A stretch of 64,000 nt of DNA from NCBI GenBank assembly GCA_964016885.1, contig OZ024749.1, forward strand, positions 28,986,372-29,050,371. The letters are read 5' to 3'. Shown one piece after another: positions 1 to 14,300 of this stretch. Below the pieces are notes generated by a model, which was not told the DNA's origin, did not search any database, and worked only from the letters and a program-made list of their open reading frames with translations. Numbering within the stretch: the first letter of the stretch is position 1; the number at the start of each line of letters is the position of its first letter. This DNA is from Eledone cirrhosa (lineage: Eukaryota; Mollusca; Cephalopoda; Octopoda; Eledonidae). The translations under genes were made by a program, and so were the position numbers.

Positions 1-2378
1 TGTGTGGTGACTGTAAGTGGGGTTAACTATATATGTGTGGTGACTGTAAGTGGAGTTAACTATATATATGTGTGGTGACTGTAAGTGGAGTTAACTATAT
101 ATAACTGGTGACTCTACGTGGAGTTAACTATATATGTGTGGTGACTGTAAGTGAGGCTAACTATATATGTGTGGTGACTGTAAGTGGAGTTAACTATATA
201 TGTGTGGTGACTGTAAGTGGAGTTAACTATATATATGTGGTGACTGTAAGCGGAGCTAACTATATATGTGTGGTGACTGTAAGTGGAGTTAACTATATAT
301 ATGTGGTGACTGTAAGCGGAGCTAACTATATATGTGTGGTGACTGTAAGTGGAGTTAACTATATATGTGTGGTGACTCTAAGTGGAGTTAACTATATATG
401 TGTGGTGACTGTAAGTGGGTTAACTATATATGTGTGGTGACTGTAAGTGGAGCTATCTATATATGTGTGGTGACTGTAAGTGGAACTAACTATATATGTG
501 TGGTGACTGTAAGTGGAGCTAACTATATATGTGTGGTGACTGTAAGTGGAGTTAACTATATATATGTGGTGACTGTAAGCGGAGCTAGTCAGATATGTGT
601 GGTGACTGTAAGTGGAGTTAACTATATATATGTGATGACTGTAAGTGGAGCTAACTATATATGTGTGGTGACTGTAAGTGGAGTTAACTATATATGTGTG
701 GTGACTGTAAGTGGAGTTAACTATATATATGTGGTGACTGTAAGTGGAGCTAACTATATATATGTGGTGACTGTAACTGGATTTAACTATATATATGTGG
801 TGACTGTAAGTGCATTAAACTATATATGTGTGGTGACTCTAAGTGGAGTTAACTATATATATGTGGTTACTGTAAGTGGAGTTAACTATATATATGTGGT
901 GACTGTAAGTGGAGTTAACTATATATATGTGGTGACTGTAAGTGGAGTTAACTATATATATGTGGTGACTGTAAGTGCATTAAACTATATATGTGTGGTG
1001 ACTCTAAGTGGAGTTAACTATATATATGTGGTTACTGTAAGTGGAGTTAACTATATATGTGTGGTGACTCTAAGTGGAGTTAACTATATATATGTGGTAA
1101 CTCTAAGTGGAGTTAACTATATATATGTGGTGACTGTAAGTGGAGTTAACTATATATATGTGGTGACTGTAAGTGGAGTTAACTATATATATGTGGTGAC
1201 TGTAAGTGCATTAAACTATATATGTGTGGTGACTCTAAGTGGAGTTAACTATATATATGTGGTTACTGTAAGTGGAGTTAACTATATATATGTGGTGACT
1301 CTAAGTGGAGTTAACTATATATATGTGGTGACTGTAAGTGGAGTTAACTATATATATGTGGTGACTGTAAGTGGAGTTAACTATATATATGTGGTGACTC
1401 TAAGTGGTGTTAACTATATATATGTGGTGACTGTAAGTGGAGTTAACTATATATATGTGGTGACTCTAAGTGGAGTTAACTATATATATGTGGTGACTGT
1501 AAGTGGAGTTAACTATATATGTGTGGTGACTGTAAGTGGAGTTAACTATATATATATATGGTGACTGTAAGTGGAGTTAACTATATATATGTGGTGACTG
1601 TAAGTGGAGTAAACTATATATGTGTGGTGACTGTAAGTGGAGCTACCTATATTTTTGTGGTGACTGTAAGTGGAGTTAACTATATATATGTGGTGACTGT
1701 AAGTGGAGCTACCTATATTTTTGTGGTGACTGTAAGTGGAGTTAACTATATATGTGTGGTGACTGTAAGTTTAGCTAACTATATATGTATGGTGACTGTA
1801 AGTGGGGTTAACGATATATGTGTGGTGACTCTAAGTGGAGTTAACTATATATATGTGGTGACTGTAAGTGGAGCTACCTATATATATGTTGTGACTGTAA
1901 GTGGAGTTAACTATATATGTGTGGTGACTGTAAGTTTAGCTAACTATATATGTATGGTGACTGTAAGTGGGGTTAACGATATATGTGTGGTGACTCTAAG
2001 TGGAGTTAACTATATATATGTGGTGACTGTAAGTGGAGTTAACTATATATATATATGGTGACTGTAAGTGGAGTTAACTATATATGTGTGGTGACTGTAA
2101 GTGGAGCTAACTATATATGTGTGGTGACTGTAAGTGGAGTTAACTATATATGTGTGGTGACTGTAAGTGGGTTTAACTATATATGTGTGGTGACTGTAAG
2201 TGTAACTATATATATGTGGTGACTGTAAGTGGAGTTAACTATATATATGTGGTGACTGTAAGTGGAGTTAACTATATATATGTGGTTACTGTAAGTGGAG
2301 TTAACTATATATGTGTGGTGACTGTAAGTGTAACTATATATGTGTGGTGACTGTAAGTGGAGTTAACTATATATATAT

Positions 2379-5300
2379 ATGGTGACTGTAAGTGGAGTTA
2401 ACTATATATGTGTGGTGACTGTAAGTGGAGTTAACTATATATGTGTGGTGACTGTAAGTGGAGTTAACTATATATGTGTGGTGACTGTAAGTGGGGTTAA
2501 CTATATATATATGGTGACTGTAAGTGGAGTTAACTATATATATGTGGTGACTGTAACTGGATTTAACTATATATATGTGGTGACTGTAAGTGCATTAAAC
2601 TATATATGTGTGGTGACTCTAAGTGGAGTTAACTATATATATGTGGTGACTGTAAGTGGAGTTAACTATATATGTGTGGTGACTGTAAGTGGAGTTAACT
2701 ATATATATATATGGTGACTGTTAGTGGAGTTAACTATATATATGTGGTGACTGTAAGTGGAGTAAACTATATATGTGTGGTGACTCTAATTGGAGTTAAC
2801 TATATATATGTGGTGACTGTAAGTGGAGCTACCTATATTTTTGTGGTGACTGTAAGTGGAGTTAACTATATATGTGTGGTGACTGTAAGTTTAGCTAACT
2901 ATATATGTATGGTGACTGTAAGTGGGGTTAACGATATATGTGTGGTGACTCTAAGTGGAGTTAACTATATATATGTGGTGACTGTAAGTGGAGCTACCTA
3001 TATATATGTGGTGACTGTAAGTGGAGTTAACTATATATGTGTGGTGACTGTAAGTTTAGCTAACTATATATGTATGGTGACTGTAAGTGGGGTTAACGAT
3101 ATATGTGTGGTGACTCTAAGTGGAGTTAACTATATATATGTGGTGACTGTAAGTGGAGCTACCTATATATATGTGGTGACTGTAAGTGGAGTTAACTATA
3201 TATGTGTGGTGACTGTAAGTTTAGCTAACTATATATGTATGGTGACTGTAAGTGGGGTTAACGATATATGTGTGGTGACTCTAAGTGGAGTTAACTATAT
3301 ATATGTGGTGACTGTAAGTGGAGTTAACTATATATGTGTGGTGACTGTAAGTGGAGTTAACTATATATATATATGGTGACTGTAAGTGGAGTTAACTATA
3401 TATATGTGGTGACTGTAAGTGGAGCTACCTATATATATGTGGTGACTGTAAGTGGAGTTAACTATATATGTGTGGTGACTGTAAGTTTAGCTAACTATAT
3501 ATGTATGGTGACTGTAAGTGGGGTTAACGATATATGTGTGGTGACTCTAAGTGGAGTTAACTATATATATGTGGTGACTGTAAGTGGAGCTACCTATATA
3601 TATGTGGTGACTGTAAGTGGAGTTAACTATATATGTGTGGTGACTGTAAGTTTATCTAACTATATATGTATGGTGACTGTAAGTGGGGTTAACGATATAT
3701 GTGTGGTGACTGTAAGTGGGTTAACTATATATGTGTGGTGACTGTAAGTGGAGTTAACGATATATGTGTGGTGACTGTAAGTGGAGTTAACTATATATAT
3801 ATATGGTGACTGTAAGTGGAGTTAACTATATATGTGTGGTGATTATAAGTGGAGTTAACTATGTATAACTGGTGACTCTAAGTGGAGTAAACTATATATG
3901 TGTGGTGCCTCTAAGTGGAGTTAACTATATATATATGTGTGGTGACTCTAAGTGGAGTTAACTATATATATGTGGTGACTGTAAGTGGAGTTAACTATAT
4001 ATATGTGGTTACTGTAAGGGGAGCTAACTATATATGTGTGGTGACTGTAAGTGGAGTTAACTATATATGTGTGGTGACTGTAATTTTAGCTAACTATATA
4101 TGTATGGTGACTGTAAGTGGGTTTAACGATATATGTGTGGTGACTGTAAGTGGAGTTAACTATATATATGTGGTGACTGTAAGTGGGTTAACTATATATG
4201 TGTGGTGACTGTAAGTGGAGTTAACTATATATGTGTGGTGACTGTAAGTGGAGTTAACTATATATATATATGGTGACTGTAAGTGGAGTTAACTATATAT
4301 GTGTGGTGACTGTAAGTGGAGTTAACTATATATATGTGGTGACTGTAAGTGGAGCTAACTATATATGTGTGGTGACTCTAAGTGGAGTTAACTATATATA
4401 TGTGGTTACTGTAAGTGGAGCTACCTATATATATATATGGTGACTGTAAGTGGAGTTAACTATATATATATGTGGTGACTGTAAGTGCATTAAACTATAT
4501 ATGTGTGGTGACTCTAAGTGGAGTTAACTATATATATGTGGTGACTGTAAGTGGAGTAAACTATATATGTGTGGTGACTCTAAGTGGAGTTAACTATATA
4601 TATGTGGTGACTGTAAGTGGAGTTAACTATATATGTGTGGTGACTGTAAGTTTAGCTAACTATATATGTGTGGTGACTGTAAGTGGAGTTAACTATATAT
4701 ATGTGGTGACTGTAAGTGGAGTTAACTATATATATGTGGTTACTGTAAGTGGAGTTAACTATATATATGTGGTTACTGTAAGTGGAGTTAACTATATATA
4801 TGTGGTGACTGTAAGTGCATTAAACTATATATGTGTGGTGACTCTAAGTGGAGTTAACTATATATGTGTGGTGACTCTAAGTGGAGTTAACTATATATAT
4901 GTGGTGACTGTAAGTGGAGTTAACTATATATGTGTGGTGACTCTAAGTGGAGTTAACTATATATATGTGGTGACTGTAAGTGGAGTTAACTATATATGTG
5001 TGGTGACTGTAAGTTTAGCTAACTATATATGTGTGGTGACTGTAAGTGGAGTTAACTATATATATGTGGTGACTGTAAGTGGAGTTAACTATATATATGT
5101 GGTGACTGTAAGTGCATTAAACTATATATGTGTGGTGACTCTAAGTGGAGTTAACTATATATGTGTGGTGACTCTAAGTGGAGTTAACTATATATATGTG
5201 GTGACTGTAAGTGGAGTAAACTATATATGTGTGGTGACTCTAAGTGGAGTTAACTATATATATGTGGTGACTGTAAGTGGAGTTAACTATATATGTGTGG

Positions 5301-8300
5301 TGACTGTAAGTTTAGCTAACTATATATGTGTGGTGACTGTAAGTGGAGTTAACTATATATATGTGGTGACTGTAAGTGGAGTTAACTATATATATGTGGT
5401 GACTGTAAGTGCATTAAACTATATATGTGTGGTGACTCTAAGTGGAGTTAACTATATATGTGTGGTGACTCTAAGTGGAGTTAACTATATATATGTGGTT
5501 ACTGTAAGTGGAGTTAACTATATATATGTGGTTACTGTAAGTGGAGTTAACTATATATATGTGGTTACTGTAAGTGGAGTTAACTATATATATGTGGTGA
5601 CTGTAAGTGCATTAAACTATATATGTGTGGTGACTCTAAGTGGAGTTAACTATATATATGTGGTGACTGTAAGTGGAGTTAACTATATATGTGTGGTGAC
5701 TGTAAGTGGAGTTAACTATATATATATATGGTGACTGTAAGTGGAGTTAACTATATATATGTGGTGACTGTAAGTGGAGTAAACTATATATGTGTGGTGA
5801 CTCTAATTGGAGTTAACTATATATATGTGGTGACTGTAAGTGGAGCTACCTATATTTTTGTGGTGACTGTAAGTGGAGTTAACTATATATGTGTGGTGAC
5901 TGTAAGTTTAGCTAACTATATATGTATGGTGACTGTAAGTGGGGTTAACGATATATGTGTGGTGACTGTAAGTGGAGTTAACTATATATGTGTGGTGACT
6001 GTAAGTGGGTTAACTATATATGTGTGGTGACTGTAAGTGGAGTTAACTATATATGTGTGGTGACTGTAAGTGGGTTAAATATATAGGTGTGGTGACTGTA
6101 AGTGGAGTTAACTATATATGTGTGGTGACTGTAAGTGGAGTTAACTATATATATATATGGTGACTGTAAGTGGAGTTAACTATATATGTGTGGTGACTGT
6201 AAGTGGAGTTAACTATATATATGTGGTGACTGTAAGTGGAGCTAACTATATATGTGTGGTGACTGTAAGTGGAGTTAACTATATATGTGTGGTGACTGTA
6301 AGTGCAGTAAACTATATATGTATGGTGACTGTAAGTGGAGTTAACTATATATGTGTGATGACTGTAAGTGGGTTTAACTATATATGTGTGGTGACTGTAA
6401 GTGTAACTATATATATGTGGTGACTGTAAGTGGAGTTAACTATATATGTGTGGTGATTGTAAGTGGAGTTAACTATATATATGTGGTGACTGTAAGTGTA
6501 ACTATATATGTGTGGTGACTGTAAGTGCAGTTAACTATATATATATGGTGACTGTAAGTGGAGTTAACTATATATGTGTGGTGACTGTAAGTGGAGTTAA
6601 CTATATATGTGTGGTGACTGTAAGTGGAGTTAACTATACATGTGTGGTGACTGTAAGTGGGGTTAACTATATATATATGGTGACTGTAAGTGGAGTTAAC
6701 TATATATGTGGTGACTGTAACTGGATTTAACTATATATATGTGGTGACTGTAAGTGCATTAAACTATATATGTGTGGTGACTCTAAGTGGAGTTAACTAT
6801 ATATATGTGGTGACTGTAAGTGGAGTTAACTATATATATGTGGTGACTGTAAGTGGAGTTAACTATATATATGTGGTGACTGTAAGTGCATTAAACTATA
6901 TATGTGTGGTGACTCTAAGTGGAGTTAACTATATATATGTGGTTACTGTAAGTGGAGTTAACTATATATGTGTGGTGACTCTAAGTGGAGTTAACTATAT
7001 ATATGTGGTAACTCTAAGTGGAGTTAACTATATATATGTGGTGACTGTAAGTGGAGTTAACTATATATATGTGGTGACTGTAAGTGGAGTTAACTATATA
7101 TATGTGGTGACTGTAAGTGCATTAAACTATATATGTGTGGTGACTCTAAGTGGAGTTAACTATATATATGTGGTTACTGTAAGTGGAGTTAACTATATAT
7201 ATGTGGTGACTCTAAGTGGAGTTAACTATATATATGTGGTGACTGTAAGTGGAGTTAACTATATATATGTGGTGACTGTAAGTGGAGTTAACTATATATA
7301 TGTGGTGACTCTAAGTGGTGTTAACTATATATATGTGGTGACTGTAAGTGGAGTTAACTATATATATGTGGTGACTCTAAGTGGAGTTAACTATATATAT
7401 GTGGTGACTGTAAGTGGAGTTAACTATATATGTGTGGTGACTGTAAGTGGAGTTAACTATATATATATATGGTGACTGTAAGTGGAGTTAACTATATATA
7501 TGTGGTGACTGTAAGTGGAGTAAACTATATATGTGTGGTGACTCTAATTGGAGTTAACTATATATATGTGGTGACTGTAAGTGGAGCTACCTATATTTTT
7601 GTGGTGACTGTAAGTGGAGTTAACTATATATGTGTGGTGACTGTAAGTTTAGCTAACTATATATGTATGGTGACTGTAAGTGGGGTTAACGATATATGTG
7701 TGGTGACTCTAAGTGGAGTTAACTATATATATGTGGTGACTGTAAGTGGAGCTACCTATATATATGTTGTGACTGTAAGTGGAGTTAACTATATATGTGT
7801 GGTGACTGTAAGTTTAGCTAACTATATATGTATGGTGACTGTAAGTGGGGTTAACGATATATGTGTGGTGACTCTAAGTGGAGTTAACTATATATATGTG
7901 GTGACTGTAAGTGGAGTTAACTATATATATATATGGTGACTGTAAGTGGAGTTAACTATATATGTGTGGTGACTGTAAGTGGAGCTAACTATATATGTGT
8001 GGTGACTGTAAGTGGAGTTAACTATATATGTGTGGTGACTGTAAGTGGGTTTAACTATATATGTGTGGTGACTGTAAGTGTAACTATATATATGTGGTGA
8101 CTGTAAGTGGAGTTAACTATATATATGTGGTGACTGTAAGTGGAGTTAACTATATATATGTGGTTACTGTAAGTGGAGTTAACTATATATGTGTGGTGAC
8201 TGTAAGTGTAACTATATATGTGTGGTGACTGTAAGTGCAGTTAACTATATATATATGGTGACTGTAAGTGGAGTTAACTATATATGTGTGGTGACTGTAA

Positions 8301-11300
8301 GTGGAGTTAACTATATATGTGTGGTGACTGTAAGTGGAGTTAACTATATATGTGTGGTGACTGTAAGTGGGGTTAACTATATATATATGGTGACTGTAAG
8401 TGGAGTTAACTATATATATGTGGTGACTGTAACTGGATTTAACTATATATATGTGGTGACTGTAAGTGCATTAAACTATATATGTGTGGTGACTCTAAGT
8501 GGAGTTAACTATATATATGTGGTGACTGTAAGTGGAGTTAACTATATATGTGTGGTGACTGTAAGTGGAGTTAACTATATATATATATGGTGACTGTTAG
8601 TGGAGTTAACTATATATATGTGGTGACTGTAAGTGGAGTAAACTATATATGTGTGGTGACTCTAATTGGAGTTAACTATATATATGTGGTGACTGTAAGT
8701 GGAGCTACCTATATTTTTGTGGTGACTGTAAGTGGAGTTAACTATATATGTGTGGTGACTGTAAGTTTAGCTAACTATATATGTATGGTGACTGTAAGTG
8801 GGGTTAACGATATATGTGTGGTGACTCTAAGTGGAGTTAACTATATATATGTGGTGACTGTAAGTGGAGCTACCTATATATATGTGGTGACTGTAAGTGG
8901 AGTTAACTATATATGTGTGGTGACTGTAAGTTTAGCTAACTATATATGTATGGTGACTGTAAGTGGGGTTAACGATATATGTGTGGTGACTCTAAGTGGA
9001 GTTAACTATATATATGTGGTGACTGTAAGTGGAGTTAACTATATATGTGTGGTGACTGTAAGTGGAGTTAACTATATATATATATGGTGACTGTAAGTGG
9101 AGTTAACTATATATATGTGGTGACTGTAAGTGGAGCTACCTATATATATGTGGTGACTGTAAGTGGAGTTAACTATATATGTGTGGTGACTGTAAGTTTA
9201 GCTAACTATATATGTATGGTGACTGTAAGTGGGGTTAACGATATATGTGTGGTGACTCTAAGTGGAGTTAACTATATATATGTGGTGACTGTAAGTGGAG
9301 CTACCTATATATATGTGGTGACTGTAAGTGGAGTTAACTATATATGTGTGGTGACTGTAAGTTTATCTAACTATATATGTATGGTGACTGTAAGTGGGGT
9401 TAACGATATATGTGTGGTGACTGTAAGTGGGTTAACTATATATGTGTGGTGACTGTAAGTGGAGTTAACGATATATGTGTGGTGACTGTAAGTGGAGTTA
9501 ACTATATATATATATGGTGACTGTAAGTGGAGTTAACTATATATGTGTGGTGATTATAAGTGGAGTTAACTATGTATAACTGGTGACTCTAAGTGGAGTA
9601 AACTATATATGTGTGGTGCCTCTAAGTGGAGTTAACTATATATATATGTGTGGTGACTCTAAGTGGAGTTAACTATATATATGTGGTGACTGTAAGTGGA
9701 GTTAACTATATATATGTGGTTACTGTAAGTGGAGCTAACTATATATGTGTGGTGACTGTAAGTGGAGTTAACTATATATGTGTGGTGACTGTAATTTTAG
9801 CTAACTATATATGTATGGTGACTGTAAGTGGGTTTAACGATATATGTGTGGTGACTGTAAGTGGAGTTAACTATATATATGTGGTGACTGTAAGTGGGTT
9901 AACTATATATGTGTGGTGACTGTAAGTGGAGTTAACTATATATGTGTGGTGACTGTAAGTGGAGTTAACTATATATATATATGGTGACTGTAAGTGGAGT
10001 TAACTATATATGTGTGGTGACTGTAAGTGGAGTTAACTATATATATGTGGTGACTGTAAGTGGAGCTAACTATATATGTGTGGTGACTCTAAGTGGAGTT
10101 AACTATATATATGTGGTTACTGTAAGTGGAGCTACCTATATATATATATGGTGACTGTAAGTGGAGTTAACTATATATATATGTGGTGACTGTAAGTGCA
10201 TTAAACTATATATGTGTGGTGACTCTAAGTGGAGTTAACTATATATATGTGGTGACTGTAAGTGGAGTAAACTATATATGTGTGGTGACTCTAAGTGGAG
10301 TTAACTATATATATGTGGTGACTGTAAGTGGAGTTAACTATATATGTGTGGTGACTGTAAGTTTAGCTAACTATATATGTATGGTGACTGTAAGTGGGGT
10401 AAACGATATATGTGTGGTGACTGTAAGTGGAGTTAACTATATATGTGTGGTGACTGTAAGTGGGTTAACTATATATATGTGGTGACTGTAAGTGGAGTTA
10501 ACTATATATGTGTGGTGACTGTAAGTGGGTTAAATATATAGGTGTGGTGACTGTAAGTGGAGTTAACTATATATGTGTGGTGACTGTAAGTGGAGTTAAC
10601 TATATATATATATGGTGACTGTAAGTGGAGTTAACTATATATGTGTGGTGACTGTAAGTGGAGTTAACTATATATATGTGGTGACTGTAAGTGGAGCTAA
10701 CTATATATGTGTGGTGACTGTAAGTGGAGTTAACTATATATGTGTGGTGACTGTAAGTGCAGTAAACTATATATGTATGGTGACTGTAAGTGGAGTTAAC
10801 TATATATGTGTGATGACTGTAAGTGGGTTTAACTATATATGTGTGGTGACTGTAAGTGTAACTATATATATGTGGTGACTGTAAGTGGAGTTAACTATAT
10901 ATGTGTGGTGATTGTAAGTGGAGTTAACTATATATATGTGGTGACTGTAAGTGTAACTATATATGTGTGGTGACTGTAAGTGCAGTTAACTATATATATA
11001 TGGTGACTGTAAGTGGAGTTAACTATATATGTGTGGTGACTGTAAGTGGAGTTAACTATATATGTGTGGTGACTGTAAGTGGAGTTAACTATACATGTGT
11101 GGTGACTGTAAGTGGGGTTAACTATATATATATGGTGACTGTAAGTGGAGTTAACTATATATATGTGGTGACTGTAACTGGATTTAACTATATATATGTG
11201 GTGACTGTAAGTGCATTAAACTATATATGTGTGGTGACTCTAAGTGGAGTTAACTATATATATGTGGTTACTGTAAGTGGAGTTAACTATATATATGTAG

Positions 11301-14300
11301 TGACTGTAAGTGGAGTTAACTATATATATGTGGTGACTGTAAGTGGAGTTAACTATATATATGTGGTGACTGTAAGTGCATTAAACTATATATGTGTGGT
11401 GACTCTAAGTGGAGTTAACTATATATATGTGGTTACTGTAAGTGGAGTTAACTATATATGTGTGGTGACTCTAAGTGGAGTTAACTATATATATGTGGTG
11501 ACTCTAAGTGGAGTTAATTATATATATGTGGTGACTGTAAGTGGAGTTAACTATATATATGTGGTGACTGTAAGTGGAGTTAACTATATATATGTGGTGA
11601 CTGTAAGTGCATTAAACTATATATGTGTGGTGACTCTAAGTGGAGTTAACTATATATACGTGGTTACTGTAAGTGGAGTTAACTATATATATGTGGTTAC
11701 TGTAAGTGGAGTTAACTATATATATGTGGTGACTCTAAGTGGAGTTAACTATATATATGTGGTGACTGTAAGTGGAGTTAACTATATATGTGTGGTGACT
11801 GTAAGTGGAGTTAACTATATATATATATGGTGACTGTAAGTGGAGTTAACTATATATATGTGGTGACTGTAAGTGGAGTAAACTATATATGTGTGGTGAC
11901 TCTAATTGGAGTTAACTATATATATGTGGTGACTGTAAGTGGAGCTACCTATATTTTTGTGGTGACTGTAAGTGGAGTTAACTATATATGTGTGGTGACT
12001 GTAAGTTTAGCTAACTATATATGTATGGTGACTGTAAGTGGGGTTAACGATATATGTGTGGTGACTGTAAGTGGAGTTAACTATATATGTGTGGTGACTG
12101 TAAGTGGGTTAACTATATATGTGTGGTGACTGTAAGTGGAGTTAACTATATATGTGTGGTGACTGTAAGTGGGTTAAATATATAGGTGTGGTGACTGTAA
12201 GTGGAGTTAACTATATATGTGTGGTGACTGTAAGTGGAGTTAACTATATATATATATGGTGACTGTAAGTGGAGTTAACTATATATGTGTGGTGACTGTA
12301 AGTGGAGTTAACTATATATATGTGGTGACTGTAAGTGGAGCTAACTATATATGTGTGGTGACTGTAAGTGGAGTTAACTATATATGTGTGGTGACTGTAA
12401 GTGCAGTAAACTATATATGTATGGTGACTGTAAGTGGAGTTAACTATATATGTGTGATGACTGTAAGTGGGTTTAACTATATATGTGTGGTGACTGTAAG
12501 TGTAACTATATATATGTGGTGACTGTAAGTGGAGTTAACTATATATGTGTGGTGATTGTAAGTGGAGTTAACTATATATATGTGGTGACTGTAAGTGTAA
12601 CTATATATGTGTGGTGACTGTAAGTGCAGTTAACTATATATATATGGTGACTGTAAGTGGAGTTAACTATATATGTGTGGTGACTGTAAGTGGAGTTAAC
12701 TATATATGTGTGGTGACTGTAAGTGGAGTTAACTATACATGTGTGGTGACTGTAAGTGGGGTTAACTATATATATATGGTGACTGTAATTGGAGTTAACT
12801 ATATATATGTGGTGACTGTAACTGGATTTAACTATATATATGTGGTGACTGTAAGTGCATTAAACTATATATGTGTGGTGACTCTAAGTGGAGTTAACTA
12901 TATATATGTGGTTACTGTAAGTGGAGTTAACTATATATATGTGGTGACTGTAAGTGCATTAAACTATATATGTGTGGTGACTCTAAGTGGAGTTAACTAT
13001 ATATATGTGGTTACTGTAAGTGGAGTTAACTATATATGTGTGGTGACTCTAAGTGGAGTTAACTATATATATGTGGTGACTCTAAGTGGAGTTAACTATA
13101 TATATGTGGTGACTGTAAGTGGAGTTAACTATATATATGTGGTGACTGTAAGTGGAGTTAACTATATATATGTGGTGACTGTAAGTGCATTAAACTATAT
13201 ATGTGTGGTGACTCTAAGTGGAGTTAACTATATATATGTGGTGACTCTAAGTGGAGTTAACTATATATATGTGGTGACTGTAAGTGGAGTTAACTATATA
13301 TATGTGGTGACTCTAAGTGGAGTTAACTATATATATGTGGTGACTGTAAGTGGAGTTAACTATATATGTGTGGTGACTGTAAGTGGAGTTAACTATATAT
13401 ATATATGGTGACTGTAAGTGGAGTTAACTATATATATGTGGTGACTGTAAGTGGAGTAAACTATATATGTGTGGTGACTCTAATTGGAGTTAACTATATA
13501 TATGTGGTGACTGTAAGTGGAGCTACCTATATTTTTGTGGTGACTGTAAGTGGAGTTAACTATATATGTGTGGTGACTGTAAGTTTAGCTAACTATATAT
13601 GTATGGTGACTGTAAGTGGGGTTAACGATATATGTGTGGTGACTCTAAGTGGAGTTAACTATATATATGTGGTGACTGTAAGTGGAGCTACCTATATATA
13701 TGTGGTGACTGTAAGTGGAGTTAACTATATATGTGTGGTGACTGTAAGTTTAGCTAACTATATATGTATGGTGACTGTAAGTGGGGTTAACGATATATGT
13801 GTGGTGACTCTAAGTGGAGTTAACTATATATATGTGGTGACTGTAAGTGGGTTAACTATATATGTGTGGTGACTGTAAGTGGAGTTAACTATATATGTGT
13901 GGTGACTGTAAGTGGGTTAAATATATATGTGTGGTGACTGTAAGTGGAGTTAACTATATATGTGTGGTGACTGTAAGTGGAGTTAACTATATATATATAT
14001 GGTGACTGTAAGTGGAGTTAACTATATATGTGTGGTGACTGTAAGTGGAGTTAACTATATATATGTGGTGACTGTAAGTGGAGCTAACTATATATGTGTG
14101 GTGACTGTAAGTGGAGTTAACTATATATGTGTGGTGACTGTAAGTGCAGTAAACTATATATGTATGGTGACTGTAAGTGGAGTTAACTATATATGTGTGA
14201 TGACTGTAAGTGGGTTTAACTATATATGTGTGGTGACTGTAAGTGTAACTATATATATGTGGTGACTGTAAGTGGAGTTAACTATATATGTGTGGTGATT